DNA from: Pedosphaera sp.
Lineage (GTDB): Bacteria > Verrucomicrobiota > Verrucomicrobiia > Limisphaerales > Pedosphaeraceae
NCBI GenBank assembly: GCA_028293465.1
Contig: JAQGOT010000019.1
Coordinates: 1-8,825, forward strand
Direction of reading: 5' to 3'
Length of the DNA stretch: 8,825 nucleotides
The notes under the pieces were generated by a model. The model was not told the origin of the DNA, made no database searches, and saw nothing but the letters and a program-made list of their open reading frames with translations. Every line of letters begins with the position of its first letter. Position 1 is the stretch's first letter. Made by a program: the position numbers and the translations under genes. Positions 1 to 5,563 of the stretch are shown here, one piece after another.

Positions 1-5
1 AAGAG

Positions 6-82
6 TGGTCGGAGCGACAGGATTTGAACCTGCGACGTCTTGGTCCCAAACCAAGTGCTCTACCAGGCTGAGCTACGCTCCG
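6..82 (-). tRNA. tRNA-Pro (anticodon TGG)
   Basis: Read on the minus strand, this is a full cloverleaf. A 7-bp acceptor stem CGGAGCG (82-76) pairs with CGCTCCG (16-10), followed by discriminator A (9) and an encoded CCA (8-6). The D arm reads GCTC...GAGC. The anticodon stem CTTGG/CCAAG encloses the loop TTTGGGA, placing anticodon TGG at 48-46, which reads proline codons of the CCN box, chiefly CCA. The T arm is GCAGG-TTCAAAT-CCTGT with one G-T wobble. The CGG 5' end and overall sequence resemble other bacterial proline tRNAs. It is transcribed away from ispH. Its 3' trailer and terminator lie outside the window. Confidence 0.97.
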
Positions 83-260
83 ATCAAGGAACCTTAATAA
101 TCACCAAAAAGACCCGCAAAGCAATGAATATTATCTGCAAATGCCAAATACCGGCATGGAGCCGTCGTTTTCCGCGCCACCCTTCCTGATTTGACCACGG
201 GCCTTGGCTGCTCGGCTTTGCGCTGGACGTTATGCCTGGGCGTGTTAATATTTCCTCGGT
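83..260. other. Divergent intergenic region between tRNA-Pro and ispH
   Basis: No gene is supported here; the short open frames crossing it show no family features. The part next to the tRNA is AT-rich. On the minus strand it has a possible -10 hexamer TATTAA (99-94), about 12 nt before the mature tRNA 5' end, but no convincing -35 at normal spacing. The half nearer ispH holds a weak plus-strand promoter candidate, listed separately. I saw no riboswitch-like or attenuator structure. Confidence 0.5.
224..251 (+). promoter_or_regulatory. Weak candidate sigma70-type promoter for ispH
   Basis: TGGACG (224-229, 4 of 6 matches to TTGACA) is followed after 16 nt by TAATAT (246-251, 4 of 6 matches to TATAAT). 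Transcription would begin around 257-259, almost at the ATG at 261, giving a nearly leaderless mRNA. That fits the absence of a Shine-Dalgarno sequence before ispH. The matches are weak and this is inference only. Confidence 0.2.
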
Positions 261-1487
261 ATGTCAACCCAAGCACCCGCGGTCCCTCAGAAAATCAACC
301 TCCGCCGCCCCGATATTATGGAGGCGGTTCAAGCTCAAGTCCTTTCGCACTACCGCAGCGAACTCGTCGAGCGCATTCGCGCCAACGGCCACGTTCTCTC
401 CGCCGACGGCTTGCTCACCGTCAAACTCGCCAAGGAATTTGGCTTTTGCTACGGCGTGGAACGGGCCATCGACCTCGCCTATGCCGCCCGCAAGGTGTTT
501 CCTGACCGCCCCATTTACATCCTCGGCGAAATCATCCACAACCCCGAGGTGAACGACCAAATCCGCGCCATGGGCATCAAGTTTCTCTCCGGCAAGGAGA
601 AGGACGCGGACATCGACGATTTGAAGAAGGACGATGTCGTCATCATTCCCGCCTTCGGCACCGAAGTCGCCATGCGCACCAAGTTGCAGGAAAAAGGCTG
701 CCAGTTCGTGGATACCACTTGCGGGGACGTGATGAGCGTTTGGAAACGCGTCCGCCAATACTCCAAGGACAAGGTCACCAGCATCATCCACGGCAAGGCC
801 TGGCACGAAGAGACCAAAGCCACGAGTTCCCAAACGACCAGCGGCGGCGGACATCACCTCGTTGTCTTCACGTTGGGCGAAACCGATTACGTCTGCAATT
901 ACATCCTCAACGGCGGCAACAAATCGGAGTTTTTGAATAAGTTCAAAGGCGCGCATTCAGAAGGCTTTGATCCGGACATCCATCTGCAAGCCATCGGCGT
1001 GGCCAATCAAACCACCATGCTCCGCGGCGAAACCGAGGAAGTGCAACGTCGCCTGAAGACGGCGATGATCCAAAAGTATGGTGCCGGTGAAATCGAAAAA
1101 CATTTCCGTTTCTTTGACACCATTTGCGGAGCCACACAGGATCGCCAGGACGCACTCGAAAAGTTGCTCCGTGAACCGATGGACCTCCTGCTCGTCATCG
1201 GCGGCTATAACTCCTCCAACACTTCCCATCTCGCCGAGATGGGCGAAGCCAAACTGCCAACTTATTTCATCAAGAACGCCGCCAAGATGGTTTCTGAGAA
1301 GTTGATCGTGCATTACGATCAACATAAGGCCGAGGAAGTCGAAACTAGTGATTGGCTCCCCTTGGGCCGGATCACCGTCGGCATCACTGCCGGTGCTTCC
1401 TGCCCCAACAACTTGATCGAGGACACGATTCGTCGCCTGTTTGAATTGCGCGGCGTTTCCGTGCGGGAACTCCTCGATATCAAGTAA
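261..1487 (+). CDS. ispH: 4-hydroxy-3-methylbut-2-enyl diphosphate reductase (IspH/HDR, long plant/cyanobacterial-like form)
   Basis: This cytosolic iron-sulfur enzyme catalyses the last step of the MEP pathway, reducing HMBPP to IPP and DMAPP. The protein has 408 aa, against about 310-320 in E. coli-type IspH. Three conserved cysteines that would hold the cluster are visible: Cys63 in FGFCYGVERA, Cys154 in DTTCGDV and Cys289 in FDTICGATQ. Also present are His93 (GEIIHNPEVN), His182-Glu183-Glu184-Thr185 (GKAWHEETKAT), which contains the presumed catalytic acid, and the substrate-binding NSSNTSH at 317-323. Features such as PAFGTE in place of SAHG, SIIHGK, IANQTTML-like GVANQTTML and GETEE match the long plant/cyanobacterial HDR branch. 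The first ~50 residues are an N-terminal extension typical of that branch. The start is the ATG at 261; no Shine-Dalgarno is seen. The dNTPase gene follows after 64 nt in the same direction, so co-transcription is possible. Confidence 0.96.
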   Translation: MSTQAPAVPQKINLRRPDIMEAVQAQVLSHYRSELVERIRANGHVLSADGLLTVKLAKEFGFCYGVERAIDLAYAARKVFPDRPIYILGEIIHNPEVNDQIRAMGIKFLSGKEKDADIDDLKKDDVVIIPAFGTEVAMRTKLQEKGCQFVDTTCGDVMSVWKRVRQYSKDKVTSIIHGKAWHEETKATSSQTTSGGGHHLVVFTLGETDYVCNYILNGGNKSEFLNKFKGAHSEGFDPDIHLQAIGVANQTTMLRGETEEVQRRLKTAMIQKYGAGEIEKHFRFFDTICGATQDRQDALEKLLREPMDLLLVIGGYNSSNTSHLAEMGEAKLPTYFIKNAAKMVSEKLIVHYDQHKAEEVETSDWLPLGRITVGITAGASCPNNLIEDTIRRLFELRGVSVRELLDIK

Positions 1488-1551
1488 AATGGCGGTTTCC
1501 CTTTCTCCATCAACACCGCAGTTTTCCTGCTGCTGACCAACCCAGCCACCC

Positions 1552-2703
1552 ATGCCTCGCACCTGTGAACAGCTAGAACAATTGGAGCGCCAGAGCCTCG
1601 CCCCGTACGCCCAGTTCAGCGCCGACTCCCGCGGCCGCAAATACCCCGAACCGCCCCCGGAATGGCGCACGCAATACCAACGCGACCGCGACCGCGTCAT
1701 CCATTCCCGCGCCTTTCGTCGCCTGGAATACAAGACCCAGGTGTTCCTCAACGGCACCGGCGACCACCTTCGCACGCGCCTGACTCACACCATGGAAGTG
1801 GCCGCCATCACCCGCAACATCACCCGCGCCCTGAAGCTGAATGAAGACCTGGCCGAAACCATCGCCCTCGCGCATGACCTCGGCCATTCCCCGTTTGGCC
1901 ATAAAGGCGAAGTGGTCTTGAACCGGTTGATGAAGAAATACGGCGGCTTCGAGCACAACCGCCATAGCCTCCGCATCGTCGAGGAATTGGAACAAAAATA
2001 TCCCCGTTTTTCCGGCCTCAATCTCAGTTGGGAAGTGCGCGAAGGTTTGATCAAGCATTACACCAGCTACGATCACCCCAGCAAACGGCGAGGCTTCAAT
2101 GCCAAATCTTCCTCCTTGGAAGCCCAGGTGGCCAATCTCGCCGACGAAATCACCTACTACAGCCACGATCTCGACGACGGTTTGGATTCCGGTTTGTTAT
2201 CGGAGAAGCAATTAAACGGCGAGGTGCGCATCTGGCGTCACGCCGCCCGCACGGTCAAAAAAGAATACGGCGACCTGCCGGATGAATGCCGCCGTTATTT
2301 CATCATCCGCACCATCATCGACATGCAGGTGAAGGATGTGGTCGAAACCACCGAGGCCCATATCATCAAAGCCGACGTGCAGAGCGCCGACGATGTGAGG
2401 TTGCAGCCCAAGCCATTGGTCCGTTACAGTCCGGAACGCCGTGAGTTGAATCTGGAACTGCGCAATTTCCTTTACAAAAATCTTTACTACAACCCGGTGG
2501 TCCACGGCCCGAACTTGCGCGCCGTACGAATGCTGGACGATCTGTTCAACTACTACTTGAAACATCCCGAACAGGTGGGCGAACAAGCCCGCAAACGATT
2601 CCGCAAAATCGGCCGCCACCGTGCGATTTGTGATTACCTGGCCGGCATGACCGATCGTTACGCCATGCAGGAACACGAACGCATCTTCGGCCCTACGCCG
2701 TAG
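1552..2703 (+). CDS. dgt: HD-domain deoxynucleoside triphosphate triphosphohydrolase (dGTPase-like, type 2)
   Basis: This is a predicted cytosolic dNTP triphosphohydrolase that splits dGTP or other dNTPs into deoxynucleoside and tripolyphosphate, a role in nucleotide pool control. Its 383 aa fit the shorter type 2 dGTPase-like family rather than the ~505-aa E. coli Dgt. The N-terminal SRGRKYPE and RDRDRVIHSRAFRRLEYKTQ (residues 44-63) are family hallmarks. The HD metal site is intact: His79 in RLTHTMEV, His108-Asp109 in LAHDLGHSPFGHKGE, and Asp198 in NLADEITYYSHDLDDG. GGFEHNRHSLRI (131-142) is also typical. Substrate range cannot be read from sequence; related enzymes often act on several dNTPs. 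The start is the ATG at 1552, preceded by no Shine-Dalgarno. It follows ispH by 64 nt and ends convergently with the thioredoxin-like gene. Confidence 0.93.
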   Translation: MPRTCEQLEQLERQSLAPYAQFSADSRGRKYPEPPPEWRTQYQRDRDRVIHSRAFRRLEYKTQVFLNGTGDHLRTRLTHTMEVAAITRNITRALKLNEDLAETIALAHDLGHSPFGHKGEVVLNRLMKKYGGFEHNRHSLRIVEELEQKYPRFSGLNLSWEVREGLIKHYTSYDHPSKRRGFNAKSSSLEAQVANLADEITYYSHDLDDGLDSGLLSEKQLNGEVRIWRHAARTVKKEYGDLPDECRRYFIIRTIIDMQVKDVVETTEAHIIKADVQSADDVRLQPKPLVRYSPERRELNLELRNFLYKNLYYNPVVHGPNLRAVRMLDDLFNYYLKHPEQVGEQARKRFRKIGRHRAICDYLAGMTDRYAMQEHERIFGPTP

Positions 2704-2708
2704 TAGGC

Positions 2709-2754
2709 ACGGAGTCCCGCCGGGGTACGTAGTCCCGCCCCGCATGCGGGGCGG
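2709..2754. repeat. REP-like GC-rich repeat with perfect 20-nt palindrome
   Basis: Just after the dNTPase stop, a 13-nt unit occurs twice with an 18-nt period and one mismatch: ACGGAGTCCCGCC (2709-2721) and ACGTAGTCCCGCC (2727-2739). The second copy runs into a perfect palindrome at 2735-2754, with arms CCGCCCCGCA and TGCGGGGCGG and no spacer. It sits between two convergent genes. No T-tract follows on either strand, so it is not a classic intrinsic terminator, though a hairpin could protect mRNA 3' ends. The arrangement resembles dispersed REP-type extragenic elements; copies elsewhere in the genome cannot be checked here. Confidence 0.6.
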
Positions 2755-2825
2755 TCAAACGTTCGCCATCCTCGCGCACTGAAGTATCCCCACGCCCCTC
2801 CGGCATCTCTCCGCGTTTCGCCCGC

Positions 2826-3416
2826 TCACCTTTCTGCCAGCAACTCCTCAATCCGCTCTTTCATCATCGCGTAATCCTTGTCCCCCTTTACATACTCGCC
2901 ACCGGGATGGATGTGCCGGATCACCCCGTGGCGGTCGATCAGGAAACTGACACTCGTAAAATCGTGCGATCCGCGATCCAGCCACCAATGGTGAAGCGTC
3001 TTCCAGTCGGTATCAATCGCGACCGGAAAATTGAACCCGAACCCGTCAGCATACTCCTTGACCATCGGCACCTTCAGCAGTTCCTTCCCTTTGTGATGGT
3101 AGAAGCCGACTACTTCCAATCCTCGCCTATGATAGCGGTTATAGAATTCATTCAAGGCAGGTGCCGTGGCCCGGCAATACGGACATTCCGGCGCCGTCCA
3201 CCAACGAACCAGGACGACTTTTCCCCTCAACTCCGCCAGCTTGAGCGCGGGTGAATTAAGCCAGTTTTGGACCTGCCACTCCGAGGGTTTGGTGCCCAGC
3301 AATTTCTCTGCGCCGAAAGCCGGGAAGCCAGGCAACAGGCTAAACAGAATCGCCATCGAGCAGACAGCACTTTGCCATCGCCTCGAAATCCAGGCCGTTC
3401 TAAAACCTCGTGTCAT
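2826..3416 (-). CDS. Exported thioredoxin-like (redoxin/TlpA-like) protein with CPYC motif
   Basis: A 196-aa protein with a thioredoxin-like fold, predicted to act outside the cytoplasmic membrane. The N-terminus has a basic region (RGFRTAWISRR), a hydrophobic stretch (AVCSMAILFSLLPGFPAF) and an AFGA-type cleavage site near residue 36. The mature part has GKVVLVRWWTAPECPYCRAT with a redox pair Cys78-Pro-Tyr-Cys81, then a conserved-looking strand SFLIDRHGVIRHIHPGGEY. The position usually held by the cis-proline before the FLID strand appears to be Ser155, which is unusual for a TlpA/thioredoxin and more like peroxiredoxin-type domains. The frame extends to a TTG at 3428, but the ATG at 3416 is preferred: GAGG lies 6 nt before it. 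It starts 19 nt after the upstream gene's stop, so the two are probably co-transcribed. The redox partner is unknown. Confidence 0.85.
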   Translation of the reverse strand: MTRGFRTAWISRRWQSAVCSMAILFSLLPGFPAFGAEKLLGTKPSEWQVQNWLNSPALKLAELRGKVVLVRWWTAPECPYCRATAPALNEFYNRYHRRGLEVVGFYHHKGKELLKVPMVKEYADGFGFNFPVAIDTDWKTLHHWWLDRGSHDFTSVSFLIDRHGVIRHIHPGGEYVKGDKDYAMMKERIEELLAER

Positions 3417-3435
3417 AGTCAGCCTCAACCTAACC

Positions 3436-4110
3436 TCAATCCGGCTTTTTAGGCTGGAGAATCAACTTTCCGTCCTTGATTTCGATGCTTTCAGAACGGC
3501 TGATCACTGGCGCGTTGGTGTCAATCTCGCTGTTCTCCAAAAGATTCTGATTCCTCAGCTTCGACATATAAACTTCCGGCAGCGGTTTCCCTTTTACTTC
3601 CAGTGAATCCGTGGTGATCGAGACCTGATCGTTGGTGAGCACGACTTTGAACACGCCAACCCCGTTCAAAAACCGTCCTTTCGTTTCGATCAACGGTATC
3701 TTGAAAAACGCATCCAACGGCAGGCTCACCTGTCCCTTGATCTGGTTTCCCTCCAAGGCCACATGGAATCGGTCCTTGAACAGTTTCATCTCCGGCGCGC
3801 TGCTCAGCAACGCGTTGATCTCTCGTCCGCTCAGGACAAAGGGCGGTGCGTTGCTATGCGCCTCCAGCGCCTCATTGAACGCGGCAAAACGCTTTTTCAA
3901 TTGCTCCAGTTCTGCGGCGGGCATTTCTTCCTTGGGCAAAGCCATCGGTTGCGTATCCGTGTACTCAGTAATCAGCGCATTGACCCGGTGGATGGCATAA
4001 CGGACGCCAAAAAATGCCGTCAAGCCAACGATCAGCAGGAGCACAAGGCTTGTAATACAGCCATAAAAAAAACATCCAGGCTGCTTCTTCGGAGTCTCAA
4101 GATTGCTCAT
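3436..4110 (-). CDS. Hypothetical protein with a single N-terminal membrane anchor
   Basis: I do not recognise a named family. The 224-aa protein has a short cytoplasmic start ending in KKQPG, a hydrophobic segment at about residues 15-38 (FFYGCITSLVLLLIVGLTAFFG), and an extracytoplasmic remainder. Residues 60-85 look helical (EEMPAAELEQLKKRFAAFNE). FVLSGREINALLSS (91-104) followed by beta-rich stretches (HVALEGNQIKGQVSLPL, VVLTNDQVSITTDSLEVKGK) gives a pattern broadly like small anchored proteins such as Bacillus YpmS, but this likeness is loose. The C-terminus ends IKDGKLILQPKKPD. The start is the ATG at 4110, without a Shine-Dalgarno. It lies 63 nt after the carbonic anhydrase gene and 19 nt before the thioredoxin-like gene, which suggests envelope-related co-expression. 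Confidence 0.75.
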   Translation of the reverse strand: MSNLETPKKQPGCFFYGCITSLVLLLIVGLTAFFGVRYAIHRVNALITEYTDTQPMALPKEEMPAAELEQLKKRFAAFNEALEAHSNAPPFVLSGREINALLSSAPEMKLFKDRFHVALEGNQIKGQVSLPLDAFFKIPLIETKGRFLNGVGVFKVVLTNDQVSITTDSLEVKGKPLPEVYMSKLRNQNLLENSEIDTNAPVISRSESIEIKDGKLILQPKKPD

Positions 4111-4173
4111 AAGTTAGGTTTTAATCGTCACTAAAGTTCTCTACCCTCAGGCTGGTCCGTTGCCCATCCCCGC

Positions 4174-5010
4174 CTACTTTTTCCATTTTCGCACCACGGG
4201 CGTGACCCGGATCGGCGGCGGCAAAGGAATCTTCGGTGCTACCGAAGGCGGCGGCGTCGGCTGGGGTGGCTGTGGCGGGCGAATTTCAATTTGGTGAATC
4301 TCGTGCACCAGCCAATCCTTGCCCTCGGTGGCCAGTTCACCAATCTTGGTGTCTGGAAACTTCATCTCGCCGATCTTGAATTCCGCGAAAGACTTGAGCG
4401 CATCCATCCCCTGCCCGGCCAGCTCACCCAATGACGGCGGGGGCGGAGCCGTTGCCGTCTCCAGCGTCTGATAGCCGTTCACGACCCATTCCAGCTTGCC
4501 GGTGCCAATGTCCACCAACAACCCGTGCACCGGCACTTTCGGGCCGATGAGCGGACTGTGACGCACAAAATCAACCGCTTTGATTACATTCTGCCGCTCG
4601 CTGGCGAACAAGCCAAAAAACTCGGTCAAGTTCTCCGGCAACGAGGCCCGCTGGATTCCCAACGCCCGAAACGCATCGTCCAATTTCATCGCGGAGGTCT
4701 TGCACACCTGGCAATCATTGTGCCCGATGATCGCGATCTGCCTCGCCCCTTTCACCGCACAGGCCAGCGCCAACGATCGCATGGTGCTGCTCGTCGGCCC
4801 CGTGATGATATTGCCGGCATTCCGCAGCCAGATGAACTGTTCCTTGGGCAGACCCAGCACCTCCGGGAGGAGCGGGTTCAGCCTCGCATCGATGCAGGTC
4901 AGCGCCGCCACGGGCAGTTCATCCGCAAAATCTGCCGGATGCAACCCCGCCTTTGCATCGCCTGCAAGTGCGCGGTGATTCGCTTCAACTATGGCCTCAA
5001 ATAAGCGCAT
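4174..5010 (-). CDS. Beta-class carbonic anhydrase (Cab-like) with proline-rich basic C-terminal tail
   Basis: Predicted zinc enzyme interconverting CO2 and bicarbonate. Numbered from the ATG at 5010 (278 aa), it has the beta-CA signature: Cys39-x-Asp41-x-Arg43 in CIDARL, RNAGN at 63-67, and His97/Cys100 in IIGHNDCQVC. Cys39, His97 and Cys100 would bind zinc and Asp41-Arg43 forms the usual dyad. The archaeal-type CxDARL plus NAGNI pattern points to the Cab-like branch. An extra Cys103 makes a CQVC pair at the zinc site, where Cab has DCGM. The catalytic domain ends near residue 180. A tail of about 95 residues follows, with a segment rich in GE, K and F residues, then PPQPPQPTPPPSVAP, ending in RKWKK. 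The frame opens at TTG 5037, but the ATG is preferred because MRLFEAIVEANHRA matches how relatives begin. There is no signal peptide. It follows the PLDc_N gene by 30 nt. Confidence 0.9.
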   Translation of the reverse strand: MRLFEAIVEANHRALAGDAKAGLHPADFADELPVAALTCIDARLNPLLPEVLGLPKEQFIWLRNAGNIITGPTSSTMRSLALACAVKGARQIAIIGHNDCQVCKTSAMKLDDAFRALGIQRASLPENLTEFFGLFASERQNVIKAVDFVRHSPLIGPKVPVHGLLVDIGTGKLEWVVNGYQTLETATAPPPPSLGELAGQGMDALKSFAEFKIGEMKFPDTKIGELATEGKDWLVHEIHQIEIRPPQPPQPTPPPSVAPKIPLPPPIRVTPVVRKWKK

Positions 5011-5040
5011 CGCTGTTGTCAGACCGTGATTCGGCAATCT

Positions 5041-5286
5041 TCATCGCTGCGTCGCCAGCTTCCGTGGTTGCCGCCCGGCAAAAAAGTAAATGATCGCCCC
5101 CAGCAGATGCGTCAGGGCGATGACCAACACCCAGGCGACCTTCTCATTCCCGCTGATGCTCTCATTCTTGATGCAGTCAACCAACATCCAGATCCAGAAG
5201 GCGAACATCGCGAGGCACAGCGGAATCAAGCCCAACGCCATTATCAGCAACACGATCTCCCAGCCCCCGATTAATGCTCCTAACAT
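5041..5286 (-). CDS. Small two-helix membrane protein, PLDc_N-type (copy 2)
   Basis: An 81-aa integral membrane protein resembling the PLDc_N domain, the membrane part normally found at the N-terminus of cardiolipin synthase-type phospholipase D proteins, but here without any catalytic HKD domain. Helix 1 spans about residues 9-37 and ends in the motif FWIWMLVDCIKNE. A polar loop (SISGNEK) leads to helix 2 at about 49-70 (VAWVLVIALTHLLGAIIYFFAGR), followed by a basic tail. AAAGGA-like sequence (AAAGGAATATC before ATG) provides a good Shine-Dalgarno. It is clearly paralogous to the next gene upstream, sharing FWIWMLVDxIKNE and the EKxxWVLVI start of helix 2. Standalone PLDc_N proteins have no settled function. 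Confidence 0.85.
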   Translation of the reverse strand: MLGALIGGWEIVLLIMALGLIPLCLAMFAFWIWMLVDCIKNESISGNEKVAWVLVIALTHLLGAIIYFFAGRQPRKLATQR

Positions 5287-5326
5287 GATATTCCTTTCAT
5301 TTGATTTGGGTTCATCTCGTTCCCAG

Positions 5327-5542
5327 CTACCTGCGCGACGTGTCGCGCCCTGCTAAATAATAAATTAATGCCCCCAACGCGTGGAGGAAAATAATCACCA
5401 GCACCCACACGATCTTCTCGGTGGAGGCCAACCGCTCATTCTTGATGGCATCCACCAGCATCCAGATCCAAAACACGAATGCCAGCACCACGATGACGAA
5501 AGATATTAATGCAAATAATAATCCAAATGCTCCGCTGATCAT
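5327..5542 (-). CDS. Small two-helix membrane protein, PLDc_N-type (copy 1)
   Basis: A 71-aa membrane protein with the same layout as its downstream neighbour. Helix 1 covers about residues 4-30 and ends in FWIWMLVDAIKNE. The loop is RLASTEK, and helix 2 is IVWVLVIIFLHALGALIYYLAGR, followed by DTSRR. The tryptophan and the LGALIYYLAGR ending are typical of PLDc_N. An AAAGGAG Shine-Dalgarno lies about 11 nt before the ATG at 5542 and sits in the 21-nt gap after the flotillin stop, so it is probably translated from the flotillin mRNA. Its helices could contact the flotillin or its lipid domain, which is inference from position only. Confidence 0.85.
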   Translation of the reverse strand: MISGAFGLLFALISFVIVVLAFVFWIWMLVDAIKNERLASTEKIVWVLVIIFLHALGALIYYLAGRDTSRR

Positions 5543-5563
5543 AAAAGAGTAGTCTCCTTTCTT

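Noticed and set aside
94..276. 60-aa minus-strand open frame between the tRNA and ispH
   Set aside because: No recognisable motif, overlaps the ispH start and would run into the tRNA promoter region.
264..956. 230-aa minus-strand open frame
   Set aside because: Lies opposite ispH, whose frame is full of conserved motifs; low-complexity Val/Asp/Gly-rich translation typical of a GC-rich antisense shadow.
957..1775. 272-aa minus-strand open frame spanning ispH and the dNTPase start
   Set aside because: Antisense to two well-supported genes and shows no family signature.
1573..2166. 197-aa minus-strand open frame
   Set aside because: Antisense to the HD-domain core of the dNTPase; composition reflects codon-position bias of the real gene.
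2735..2754. Intrinsic terminator for the dNTPase gene
   Set aside because: The palindrome is strong but no T-tract follows on either strand; kept as a repeat instead.
5011..5037. TTG-initiated start of the carbonic anhydrase
   Set aside because: Adds nine residues with no family match; the ATG at 5010 begins with the usual helix sequence.
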